Below the pieces are notes generated by a model. That model did not search any database and was not told the DNA's origin. It saw only the letters and a program-made list of their open reading frames with translations. Position numbers and translations under genes: made by a program. From Desulfobulbaceae bacterium (GTDB taxonomy: Bacteria > Desulfobacterota > Desulfobulbia > Desulfobulbales > DAOVSZ01), in assembly GCA_030627725.1 (NCBI GenBank), contig DAOVSZ010000007.1, forward strand, positions 1-22,627: a stretch of 22,627 nt of DNA. Reading direction: 5' to 3'. Of this stretch, positions 8,008-15,433 are shown piece by piece (positions within the stretch are counted from its first letter, which is position 1; the number at the start of each line of letters is the position of its first letter).

Positions 8008-8589
8008 ATGGAAATCCTGCAGACAAATCAAGGCGGCGGTATCGAAAAGGCAGCGCAGTCTCCTGCGAAAACTCAACAGACTGCAAGGCCTGCCGACGAC
8101 AGGCCACCGGCAAGGGAACCGATCAGGGAGTCGGATGGGGTGACCATCTCTCAGGAAGCCCAGGATTTAAATGTCGCGGTGAATAGTCCTCAAGCGCCGG
8201 CCCCTCCGGTTCAGGCAAGACCACAGGCCCTTTCGCCACAACCCGCCCCGAACATCGGAGTCCGTGTTATTGAAGGAGGCAGAGATACTGAGCAGACGGC
8301 TCAGTCCCCGTCTCAAGAAGCAAACCTCCAGACAGTTCCTGGAAACACGGAACCGATAACCCCTGAAAATGAGCCTTTGAGAAGGGCCGCACCAGCGCCT
8401 CCTCCAGCATCGGAAACCAGAGCAGAAACCAGGACAGCTGAAAACAGAACTGAAGATGTTGAGCCGGCCCCTGAAACGGACCTGCGTGAAAGGGACATCC
8501 GACGGATGCAACAGAATCAAAGAAACAGTTTTACCAGAGCGAACAATCAGATGCGACAAAACGAGAATGTGCTGGATGAGACCGTCTAA
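8008..8589 (+). CDS. Disordered Pro/Glu/Gln-rich protein of unknown function
   Basis: This 193-residue protein is not recognised. It is rich in proline, alanine, glutamate, glutamine and arginine and has no hydrophobic core, signal peptide or membrane helix, so it is probably intrinsically disordered. A short motif DGVTISQEAQDL (about 44-55) resembles the D-x-V-x-I-S-x-x-A-x-x-L segment seen in FlgM and in several small flagellar-linked proteins; that resemblance is recalled, not tested. The C-terminus (RMQQNQRNSFTRANNQMRQ) is basic and could form a helix. The ATG at 8008 is chosen over a TTG 18 bases earlier because GGTGGAGGA sits 8 bases before it. It has its own strong promoter at 7893-7921 and converges on the PKD gene. 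Confidence 0.75.
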   Translation: MEILQTNQGGGIEKAAQSPAKTQQTARPADDRPPAREPIRESDGVTISQEAQDLNVAVNSPQAPAPPVQARPQALSPQPAPNIGVRVIEGGRDTEQTAQSPSQEANLQTVPGNTEPITPENEPLRRAAPAPPPASETRAETRTAENRTEDVEPAPETDLRERDIRRMQQNQRNSFTRANNQMRQNENVLDETV

Positions 8590-8652
8590 GCGCTTGAGTT
8601 CTGTCCGGATCTGATGATCTGCTGCTGTCGCCACTGCCTTTCCGTCTTCTTT

Positions 8653-10899
8653 CTACTTCTTGTTAATGATAAGGGTTACAACAGCGACGTTTGAGTCTGC
8701 TTTTCCGTCATTCACCTTAAAAGAGAACGAATCTGTTCCGTATAAACTTTTGATCGGCGAGTATGTGAAAGAACCGGTTGCCGCGTTGTTGATTACTACA
8801 CTTCCCATAGTGGGCGAAGAGATGATCGAGAAGGTCAACGCGTCGCCATCCGGATCATCTGCATCAAGGAATCCGGTCAGATCAACATTTTTAATCCCTG
8901 TGAATTCCCCGTCAAATGCCAGTGGAACACTATTCGGCTCGGGAACGCCTCCTGCTGTGATAACGATAGTAATCGTGCCCGTGTCGGAGTCTGTAGTACC
9001 GTCATTTGCGACAAAAGTGAAGGTATCCGTGCCGGTTACGCGTGGATCTGGAGAATAGGTGAAAGCGCCGGTTGCCGAATTGGTTATGACTGCTGAGCCC
9101 AGAGAACCATTTCCTGAAATGGAGAAGGTGAGACTGTCATTGTCGATATCAATGGCGGAGAGAATACCGCTCACCGGTAGGCCTTCGTCAGTGGCAAGGC
9201 TCTGGTCCACGGTTGCGGGCGCATCATTAACCGCGAAGACCGTTACGTTGACCGTCCCGATTGCGGTTCCGCCGTTGCCGTCGCTCACCACATAGGTAAA
9301 GGGATCGTCACCGTTGAAATCGAGTCCTGGAGTGTAGAGGGCATTATTGCCGGAAATAACCACGGTCCCGCCGACCGGCTGGCTCACTGAATCCAGGATG
9401 AGCGAATCACCGTCCGGATCGAAGTCGTTTGCAAGGACATTGATACCTACCTGCGTGTGTTCATCAATGACTACGATGTCTGTCACTGCAACCGGCGCAT
9501 CGTTTGCCGCGGCAGTGACCGTAATGACAACCTCGGCCTGGGCTGTAGCGCCTTTATCATCGGTTACTGTCAGCGTGACCGGGAACAGGCTTGCGGTGGT
9601 AAAGGTATGCGTAGCTTCTGCGCCCTCTGCCTCTGCGCCGTCTCCAAAATCCCAGTGATAGCTTATAATGCTGCCGTCTGTGTCAATTGAGCCGCCGCCG
9701 TTAAAGAACACTGAAAGCGGCGCCGCGCCTTTGACAGGTACAGATGCTGTTTCACCTGACTTAAAGACCAGAATATTTGATTCGGTGCTTTCAATACTGT
9801 CCGTATTGACTGCGGTCAACCGGAATTCAGAAACAATCCCCTCCAGATCAATGATGCAATCAAGGGCAAAGACGCTGGTGTCTGTTGTCTCGCAAACCTG
9901 GTTTCCGTTCTGGTAGAACCGGAATCCTGATAAGGTGTCTCTCTCTCCACTATAATCCCACGAAAGATGAATCAACCGTTTTGTTGTGTATGATCCGATC
10001 TGTGGGAGAGGAGGATTATTATGTATGTATATATCCTTTGTGCTCTGACCGATTTCATTTTTGCTGTCAAGTACGGTCAACGTTACAGTGTAGTCACCTT
10101 GTGAAGAATATGCATGCTCAACTGCCTCTCCAACCGCGACAGTTCCGTCACCGAAATCCCAGTGAAAGAAGGTAAGATAAGCATCGTTGGCATACGAGTC
10201 GTGCGCGTCAAAACGATACAGTGAGGATGTGTCATCAAGAAGGGTAGCGTTTATTACAGCAGCAGGCGGAATCAGTGTATCTGATGATGCGTCGTCGTTT
10301 GTTTCCATGACAGTGACAGTAATTGCAGCAGTATCAGTCGCCAGGCTGTCATCAGTAACCGTAACACTGGCCGTATAGGTCCCTGGAAAGAAAAAGGTAT
10401 AATCGATGTCACTGCCTGCCTCTATTTTTCCATCGCCGAATTTCCATGTATAGGTAATGATTTCACCATCAATATCACTGGAACCGCTTGCATCAAAAGT
10501 TACCGGAAGTGGCGCTTCTCCAGATGTAATACTGGCGGAAAGGCGCGCCTGCGGAACATAATTCCCATCCACCAGAACTGGTGGATATAATGGGAATGGT
10601 TCTGAGTGGGGACTCTCATAATCATCTTTTACTGCTGTCATGGTAAAGAATATGGGTGTTCCACTGCCGTCAACGGAGACGAGACAGTCCATCTCCAGGG
10701 GGGAGGGCGGAGGGAAGGGACTTTCGCATGCCGGTGTATCATCAGCACCTTCCCTGTAGAGGTTAAAAAAATCAGCCTCAATACCATCATAGCTCCACAT
10801 GACATGAATAATTCTGTCGTCAGCTTGAACAACAGATACAAACAGATGCATACCGAGACAAAAAAAAACAAAAAGACAAAAACGTAAAGAATGTTTCAT
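8653..10899 (-). CDS. Secreted PKD / cadherin-like multidomain protein
   Basis: This 748-residue protein has a signal peptide (1-26, cleavage likely after VQA). Domains by eye are an Fn3-like module (27-105), PKD 1 (115-198) and PKD 2 (210-295). They are followed by a second Fn3-like module (300-380), PKD 3 (385-463), a cadherin-like/tandem-95 domain (465-556, with VLANDFDPDGDSL), and two related Ig-like domains (557-650 and 655-746). The PKD core is seen as WKFGDG, HWDFGDG and YHWDFGDG. Asp-rich loops suggest calcium binding. Two cysteine pairs lie in the Fn3-like parts. There is no LPxTG, PEP-CTERM or type IX tail; it ends NKK. Such proteins are surface or matrix adhesins, or carbohydrate-binding partners. 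The upstream region carries a sigma-54 promoter, an IHF site and GlrR boxes. Confidence 0.88.
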   Translation of the reverse strand: MKHSLRFCLFVFFCLGMHLFVSVVQADDRIIHVMWSYDGIEADFFNLYREGADDTPACESPFPPPSPLEMDCLVSVDGSGTPIFFTMTAVKDDYESPHSEPFPLYPPVLVDGNYVPQARLSASITSGEAPLPVTFDASGSSDIDGEIITYTWKFGDGKIEAGSDIDYTFFFPGTYTASVTVTDDSLATDTAAITVTVMETNDDASSDTLIPPAAVINATLLDDTSSLYRFDAHDSYANDAYLTFFHWDFGDGTVAVGEAVEHAYSSQGDYTVTLTVLDSKNEIGQSTKDIYIHNNPPLPQIGSYTTKRLIHLSWDYSGERDTLSGFRFYQNGNQVCETTDTSVFALDCIIDLEGIVSEFRLTAVNTDSIESTESNILVFKSGETASVPVKGAAPLSVFFNGGGSIDTDGSIISYHWDFGDGAEAEGAEATHTFTTASLFPVTLTVTDDKGATAQAEVVITVTAAANDAPVAVTDIVVIDEHTQVGINVLANDFDPDGDSLILDSVSQPVGGTVVISGNNALYTPGLDFNGDDPFTYVVSDGNGGTAIGTVNVTVFAVNDAPATVDQSLATDEGLPVSGILSAIDIDNDSLTFSISGNGSLGSAVITNSATGAFTYSPDPRVTGTDTFTFVANDGTTDSDTGTITIVITAGGVPEPNSVPLAFDGEFTGIKNVDLTGFLDADDPDGDALTFSIISSPTMGSVVINNAATGSFTYSPIKSLYGTDSFSFKVNDGKADSNVAVVTLIINKK

Positions 10900-10959
10900 A
10901 TATTCGGAAGAGTAAGTTTGTTGGTAACAATGTTAAAAGGACAAATTCCCTGTATATTT

Positions 10960-10975
10960 AGCAAACTCTATGCCA
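10960..10975 (-). promoter_or_regulatory. Sigma-54 promoter driving the PKD gene
   Basis: Read on the minus strand, 10975 to 10960 is TGGCATAGAGTTTGCT. This matches the sigma-54 pattern TGGCAC-N5-TTGCW at all positions but one, with the invariant GG and GC 10 bases apart. Initiation would be near 10949, giving a leader of about 50 bases before the ATG at 10899. No other correctly spaced GG/GC pair facing either way was found in this gap. Confidence 0.82.
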
Positions 10976-10992
10976 TTACTTTATTGTTGTAA

Positions 10993-11005
10993 TATCAATA
11001 TATTG
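10993..11005 (+). promoter_or_regulatory. IHF binding site
   Basis: TATCAATATATTG matches the IHF consensus WATCAANNNNTTR at every fixed position. It is centred about 50 bases upstream of the predicted sigma-54 start, between the promoter and the nearest GlrR box, which is where IHF bends DNA to bring a sigma-54 activator to the polymerase. The core TCAATATATTGA is also a 12-base palindrome. Confidence 0.6.
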
Positions 11006-11057
11006 AAAGAGCAAAGCGAGGCATTGGCGTCCGTCACAGAACAGAGCTTGACAAAAG

Positions 11058-11075
11058 TGTCATCTTTTTGCGACA
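11058..11075. promoter_or_regulatory. GlrR operator box 1
   Basis: This is an exact TGTC-N10-GACA, the operator known for GlrR in enterobacteria. Its centre lies about 118 bases upstream of the predicted sigma-54 start. The spacer ends in TTGC, as in boxes 2 and 3. Confidence 0.75.
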
Positions 11076-11157
11076 TATCGTATTCACGTAACGCTTATTA
11101 CAATCTTTCATGTGCTTCCGGTTCAATCTGTAAGCCAATTCAGTAAGTTGACGCTGA

Positions 11158-11175
11158 TGTCTCTGTATTGCGACA
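11158..11175. promoter_or_regulatory. GlrR operator box 2
   Basis: This second exact TGTC-N10-GACA is exactly 100 bases from box 1 and about 218 bases upstream of the predicted start. It shares the TTGCGACA right half. Confidence 0.75.
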
Positions 11176-11388
11176 GATGATGCCCCCATAAAATCAACTC
11201 AACAGAACGCAGATAAACTCAGAGAAAAATGGAGTGGTATACTCGCGTATAGCGAAGGAATGGGATGTTATTTTTCTTAGAGGTTCGGTGAGTAATCTAT
11301 CGAGAAAAGGCGCTTTTGCGGTGTTCGATAATTTTCTTTGAAAAAATAGTATGAAAACAGATGGTTAGGATGGCACGACTGTCTTCTT

Positions 11389-11406
11389 TGTCGTATTATT
11401 GCGACA
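11389..11406. promoter_or_regulatory. GlrR operator box 3
   Basis: This third exact TGTC-N10-GACA lies 44 bases beyond the glrR stop codon and about 448 bases upstream of the predicted start. It is the most symmetrical copy: CTTTGTCG (11386-11393) and CGACAAAG (11402-11409) form a perfect 8-base inverted repeat. Its distance allows a second role, such as a storage site or control of an unseen transcript. Confidence 0.7.
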
Positions 11407-11450
11407 AAGAGGGGGCGGGGAGGGCTGCAGTGATTAAAAAGATGGTTATT

Positions 11451-12803
11451 TCATGATTTGAAAAGGGCAGGGACGATATGGTTTCGCTGTAAAAGTTTAT
11501 AAAAATCCGTCCTGTTTCTTTTGGCAATCCGCGCTGCCTGACTGACGTTGCCTTTCGTCATCATGAGGAGGTTGACCAGGTAGTCCTGTTCGAATTTTTT
11601 TCGTGCCTCTGAAAAAGAAGGGACCTTGCCCGTGTCTTCCTGTATGGTGTTGCGCAACAGGTCTGCAGAGATCAACGGAGTTGTGGTAAGGGCAACAGCA
11701 TGCTCTACCGAATTCTGCAGCTGACGGACATTGCCGGGCCACGGCGCTGTAAGCAGTTGTTCCATTGCCTCGGGAGCAAATCCGTTTACCTTTTTCCCGG
11801 TCTGATCCGAGATTGTCTTTAAGAAATGAGCGGCAAGCAGGGGAATATCTTCGCGGCGCTGAATGAGACTGGGGATTTCAAGTGAGACAACGTTGAGTCT
11901 GTAGTAAAGGTCCTGACGAAAATTTCCTTCTGCAATCGCGTCTTCGAGGTCTCTGTTGGTGGCCGAGAGAATGCGGACATCAATCAGGTCCGCCTGGGAA
12001 CTGCCAACCGGACGCACGCTTTTTTCCTGCAACACTCGGAGGAGTTTCACCTGTATTGACAACGGGGTATCACCTATCTCGTCAAGAAACAGGGTGCCGC
12101 CATGAGCGGACCTGAAAAGGCCTTCATAGTTTCTGGTAGCGCCGGTAAATGATCCTTTTGTATGCCCGAAAAGTTCGGATTCAAGGAGCGCTTCCGGAAT
12201 AGCGCCGCAATTAACAGGGATAAAAGGGTTGTCTTTCCTAACACTTGCCTTATGAATCGCCTTTGCAAGCAGTTCTTTGCCGGTTCCGCTCTCTCCCTGG
12301 ATCAGGATGTTTGATCCGGAGTCAGCTACGAGTTTCGCACGGCTGAGAAGATCCTCCATCGTTTTGCTCTGGCTGACTATTTCCTGACGCCATTCGGTGT
12401 TCTTGTCATGATCGCTCCTGTGTTTTGCAGCGCCTGACAAGGTAAGCGCTTTCTGGACCTGTGCCAGAAGGTCCTTGCCGTTAAGCGGTTTGGTCAGGAA
12501 GGCAAAGACACCCCTTTTTGTCGCTTCAACTGCATCCGGGATCGAACCATGGGCAGTAAGGATGATGACAGGAAGGGAGGTATTCTGTTCACGGATGCTG
12601 TCATAGAGCGCCATGCCGTCCATTTCTTCCATGCGTAGGTCTGTGATTACAAGATCAGGATGGATCAGGGACATCAGCACAAGCGCCTCTTCAGCGCTTT
12701 TTGCGACGCTGACTTCATAACCGGCGCTGTTGAGACGAAGTGAGAGAAGGTGAAGAAGATCAGAGTCGTCATCCACCAGAAGTATTTGAGAGTGTGTCGT
12801 CAT
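11451..12803 (-). CDS. glrR: Sigma-54 response regulator GlrR (QseF) homologue
   Basis: This complete 450-residue NtrC-type activator works with sigma-54 polymerase. The receiver domain (1-120) has the acidic pocket D11-D13, phospho-acceptor D55 (VITDLRM) and K105 (FLTKP). The AAA+ domain (about 145-370) has Walker A GESGTGKE 170-177, the sigma-54 contact loop GSFTGA 217-222 and Walker B LFLDEIGD ending near 245. The C-terminal helix-turn-helix is TKGNVSQAARIAKRNRTDFYKLL, strikingly like E. coli GlrR in this part, as is the ATRNYEGLFRSAHGG run after the loop. It is the last gene of the kinase-lipoprotein-regulator operon, 12 bases after the lipoprotein gene. Three boxes matching the GlrR operator lie just beyond its stop codon, before the PKD gene. 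Confidence 0.9.
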   Translation of the reverse strand: MTTHSQILLVDDDSDLLHLLSLRLNSAGYEVSVAKSAEEALVLMSLIHPDLVITDLRMEEMDGMALYDSIREQNTSLPVIILTAHGSIPDAVEATKRGVFAFLTKPLNGKDLLAQVQKALTLSGAAKHRSDHDKNTEWRQEIVSQSKTMEDLLSRAKLVADSGSNILIQGESGTGKELLAKAIHKASVRKDNPFIPVNCGAIPEALLESELFGHTKGSFTGATRNYEGLFRSAHGGTLFLDEIGDTPLSIQVKLLRVLQEKSVRPVGSSQADLIDVRILSATNRDLEDAIAEGNFRQDLYYRLNVVSLEIPSLIQRREDIPLLAAHFLKTISDQTGKKVNGFAPEAMEQLLTAPWPGNVRQLQNSVEHAVALTTTPLISADLLRNTIQEDTGKVPSFSEARKKFEQDYLVNLLMMTKGNVSQAARIAKRNRTDFYKLLQRNHIVPALFKS

Positions 12804-12815
12804 TGTGCGTTCTGG

Positions 12816-13355
12816 TTATTTTTTCAAAAGAGAGGGTTTTTCCCTCAAATTCATAATTTCTTCAATCTTTTTTAATTCATGCAAGTGTTGGGCCAGGGTG
12901 TCGGCCCTTTTTTTCTCCGCTGCCAGCTGAGCGTCCACTTCCAACCGCTCTGCAACAAGACGCCCCAGAAGAATGATAAGTCCCTGCTGCCTGGGCGTAA
13001 AGTCAGAGATCTTTTCCTGCATCGGTTTGAGCAGCGCTTGCGCTTTCTTATGACTGCTGAATGTATGATCGGGCGTAAGGGCAAGAATGACAAGCTTCAA
13101 TCGTTCCGTGTCGTTTTTTTGATTTTGGAATGATTCGTTGAGGTGTTTATACTTGATATCTGATGCGTGGGGCGAAAGGTTTGCAAGCCGGGAGTTGAAG
13201 ATGAGTATCTCTTCAGGTGAAAAAGACAAGGGGGCTGCATTCTTTTCACTTTTATGAATAATTTCCGAATAGAGCAAGGGTTGCATCCCGGCGCATCCTG
13301 AAACAAGAATACAGGCACAAAAGATTGTCAGAAAATTCGAGGTAAAACGGCTCAT
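12816..13355 (-). CDS. QseG-like outer-membrane lipoprotein
   Basis: This 179-residue lipoprotein has signal segment 1-20 with lipobox LVSG-C21, so it should be processed by signal peptidase II. The residue after C21 is alanine, compatible with outer-membrane sorting. The mature part is helical; the last ~60 residues (AERLEVDAQLAAEKKRADTLAQHLHELKKIEEI) form a coiled coil ending in an IEEIMNLREK segment that resembles QseG. In enterobacteria QseG sits between glrK and glrR and modulates GlrK from the outer membrane. Here the order is the same, with a 4-base overlap with the kinase gene and 12 bases to glrR. Identity rests on context and the C-terminal resemblance; overall similarity looks low. 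Confidence 0.75.
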   Translation of the reverse strand: MSRFTSNFLTIFCACILVSGCAGMQPLLYSEIIHKSEKNAAPLSFSPEEILIFNSRLANLSPHASDIKYKHLNESFQNQKNDTERLKLVILALTPDHTFSSHKKAQALLKPMQEKISDFTPRQQGLIILLGRLVAERLEVDAQLAAEKKRADTLAQHLHELKKIEEIMNLREKPSLLKK

Positions 13356-14824
13356 ATTTGTATGAGGACTGTTAATGGCAGTGTTACTCGGAAATGCGCT
13401 CCGCCGGCGTTCTTGGGTATCAGATCGAGTGTGCCGTCGTGGGCCGTGATATATTCTTTTGCAATAGCAAGTCCAAGTCCGGTGCCTTTTATGTGTGATC
13501 TCCCGGAAGACGTGCCCAGATAAAAGGGTTCGAATATCTTTTCCTGCTCATCGTGCGGTATTCCTGGGCCTGTGTCATGAACATCGAGTGTCAGACAATC
13601 CTCATCCGTCTCCATTATGATGGATATAGACTCTGAGTTCGGTGTATATTTGACCGCATTGGACAGAAGATTATCAATCACCGTCCGCAGGTGCTCACGA
13701 TCACCGGATATGGTAACCGGCTTAAGTGATGACGAAAGCTGAATGTCCTTCTTCAAGACCAATGCCTTATGGTCTTCCAGCGCCTCTGTCACCAGTTCCC
13801 GCATGTCAAATTTTGATTTTTTAAGTGCGGTCATACGCGCATGAGCCATATTAAAGGCCAGAAGATCGTCGATGAGTTCCTGGAGTTTTGAGCTGTTTTT
13901 TTTCAAAATCTCGGTTATTTCATGCTGCTGCTCGTTCAAGGCGCCGACAACCTCCTCGGAAAGCAGCTCCGACCCTTCACAAATAGAGGCGAGCGGAGTC
14001 TTTAATTCGTGTGAGACATGGGCCGTAACTTTCCGTTTTTTCGCTTCAAATTCCTGCAGCTGTCTGCGGAGCCAGTCCAGTCTTTTGCCGAGAAAAATCA
14101 AGTCTTGCGGACCGGTCACTGAGATAGATTTGGTAAAATCTCCTTCACCCAGACAATGAATGCCGTGATCGATCTGTTTGATGGGTCTTGAAATAATCAT
14201 CGAAAACCGGATAATAAAAATGAGTGTAAAAGGAATCAGGGCGGCAGAGAGCCAGAGGAGGATACGCTGGGCGCGATGGGCTGCTTTTTTCAGAGCGTGA
14301 ACTGAATTGATAATCGCTGCATTGCTTTCTGTGTGTATCTTTGCCCCAAGTTCATCCAGCTCAAGGAAAAAGTGAAGACCTGACTCATAGGCCTTTGAAT
14401 TGTAGCTGTTCTCTTGCAGGATCTGAAATAACGTGCTCTCGACTTTCTGCATCTTTAAGAGGATGGGAGCAATTGCATCGTTTCGCAATTCGGCGAGCCG
14501 GTCTATAGTCTGCAGGATTTCAAGGTGGTTTGAGACCAATTCCTTTTTCAGTTCATTGTCACCAAGGACATTATACTGACGTGCTTTTCGTTCCTGCAAC
14601 AGAACCAGTTCGACCAGTGTTTGACTCAACTGAGAGCCGGTCACCGAATTGAATATTGTCTGTTCACTTTTTTTTGCAAGTTGTCCCATGAAGATCTCGG
14701 CATTCACAAGGGCAACGATAAGTGGTATTGAGACAAATGCAAAACCGATCAGGACGAGCGCTGAAAATGATTTTGGGCGATAGAATTTCATGGGTATGGT
14801 AGACTTTTTTGAAGGAACGGGCAT
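13352..14824 (-). CDS. glrK: Sensor histidine kinase GlrK (QseE) homologue
   Basis: This membrane kinase has 490 residues. Two membrane helices (about 19-41 and 186-208) bracket a helical periplasmic sensor of ~145 residues. A HAMP segment follows (about 209-260), then HisKA with the phospho-acceptor H272 in VSHELKTPLAS, and the ATPase domain: N-box DNLLSNAVKYTPN near 384-396, DTGPGIP 417-423, FEPFYLG and GTGLGLA 447-453. The stretch around GPQDLIFLGKRLDWLRRQL and HELKTPLAS-x-x-EGSELL is very close to E. coli GlrK. An in-frame ATG at 14791 (MKFYRPKSF) is an equally good start; neither has a strong Shine-Dalgarno. It is the first gene of the operon and divergent from the zinc-ribbon gene. Confidence 0.88.
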   Translation of the reverse strand: MPVPSKKSTIPMKFYRPKSFSALVLIGFAFVSIPLIVALVNAEIFMGQLAKKSEQTIFNSVTGSQLSQTLVELVLLQERKARQYNVLGDNELKKELVSNHLEILQTIDRLAELRNDAIAPILLKMQKVESTLFQILQENSYNSKAYESGLHFFLELDELGAKIHTESNAAIINSVHALKKAAHRAQRILLWLSAALIPFTLIFIIRFSMIISRPIKQIDHGIHCLGEGDFTKSISVTGPQDLIFLGKRLDWLRRQLQEFEAKKRKVTAHVSHELKTPLASICEGSELLSEEVVGALNEQQHEITEILKKNSSKLQELIDDLLAFNMAHARMTALKKSKFDMRELVTEALEDHKALVLKKDIQLSSSLKPVTISGDREHLRTVIDNLLSNAVKYTPNSESISIIMETDEDCLTLDVHDTGPGIPHDEQEKIFEPFYLGTSSGRSHIKGTGLGLAIAKEYITAHDGTLDLIPKNAGGAHFRVTLPLTVLIQI

Positions 14825-14891
14825 TCAATAACATGACCCAAATGAGCCGGATTTTTTATCGTATTCAAGGCTGTTCCTTAAGTATCATTTA

Positions 14892-14905
14892 TTATGTATA
14901 CATAA
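14892..14905. promoter_or_regulatory. 14-base perfect palindrome in a divergent promoter region
   Basis: TTATGTATACATAA is its own reverse complement. It lies in the 124-base gap between the glrK operon and the divergent zinc-ribbon gene, in the AT-rich part where promoters would be expected. It could be an operator for a dimeric regulator controlling both. No clean -35/-10 pair was found. Palindromes of this AT-rich kind can also arise by chance. Confidence 0.35.
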
Positions 14906-14948
14906 AATATGCAACGGGAATTTTCGAGGATGTGAAGAGGAAGGTGTT

Positions 14949-15182
14949 GTGCTTGTTATTCGCTGTGCTGCCTGTAAAAGAAAATTATGGAAATACGATA
15001 AGATCGGACCGGGTGAGGTCCTTCGCTGTCACCGGGATCGGATACGGAAGATATACGTTTTTAGTGAGGTCGGGGGGAAGGTGCACTGTTCGTGCGGGAA
15101 GAATATCGGCATAGATAAAGGCAGCTTCATCAAGATGATCCACAATGCCTTTACCTGCTCAGGAACCAAGCGAACAGTGTAA
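14949..15182 (+). CDS. Small zinc-ribbon protein, unknown function
   Basis: A 77-residue protein with six cysteines: C6-x2-C9, C27, C47-x-C49 and C70. The first pairs are typical of a zinc ribbon. The start IRCAACKRKLWKYDKIGPGEVLRC and the tail GIDKGSFIKM are the kind of conserved blocks seen in uncharacterised small proteins of deltaproteobacteria (recalled, not searched). The GTG start follows GAGGAAGG by about 4 bases. It is a single gene divergent from glrK and convergent with the receiver cluster. A role in nucleic-acid binding or metal handling is possible, but nothing here decides it. Confidence 0.75.
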   Translation: MLVIRCAACKRKLWKYDKIGPGEVLRCHRDRIRKIYVFSEVGGKVHCSCGKNIGIDKGSFIKMIHNAFTCSGTKRTV

Positions 15183-15202
15183 TGTGTAAAGTACATTCAC
15201 TT

Positions 15203-15433
15203 TTAATTTTTCACTGTTTTCTCAGGTCTTCTCCCTAAGGTATTCGCGTCATTTCCGATGACAATCAGATCAAAATCTTTGCCATTGCGCATTTTTTCAA
15301 GCGCATCCCGGCCGCTGGTTGCCTTGATGAGTTCATGACCATTCTTCTCCATGGTAATGCCTAATGACCCAAGGATTGCCTGGTCAACATCGATCATGAG
15401 AATTGATTTTTTTTGCATTTTGTTATCTCTCAA
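15203..15433 (-). pseudogene. Decayed, truncated response-regulator receiver
   Basis: Only 76 codons remain of a domain that needs about 120. The start SILMIDVDQAILGSLGITMEKNGHELIKATSGRDALEKM is a normal receiver. The phospho-acceptor site DLIVIGNDANTLGR has G where the aspartate should be, and the usual MP turn is lost. The frame ends 15 residues later, so the beta-4/alpha-4/beta-5 half with the conserved Thr/Ser and Lys is missing. The frame overlaps the end of the intact receiver gene by 11 bases. It looks like a relic of a tandem receiver duplication; a protein made from it could not be phosphorylated in the usual way. An ATG at 15418 is an alternative start. Confidence 0.6.

Noticed and set aside
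8660..10887. Several plus-strand open frames opposite the PKD gene
   Set aside because: They are antisense shadows of a repetitive, Ser/Thr/Val-rich coding sequence and have no family features.
11298..11330. Nested hairpin TATCGA...TCGATA with AAAAG/CTTTT, as a terminator for the glr operon
   Set aside because: The stem is short and AT-rich and no clear T-run follows on the minus strand.
11369..11386. Plus-strand TGGCACG resembling a sigma-54 -24 element
   Set aside because: The -12 position reads TCTT and lacks the invariant GC, and no gene follows on that strand.
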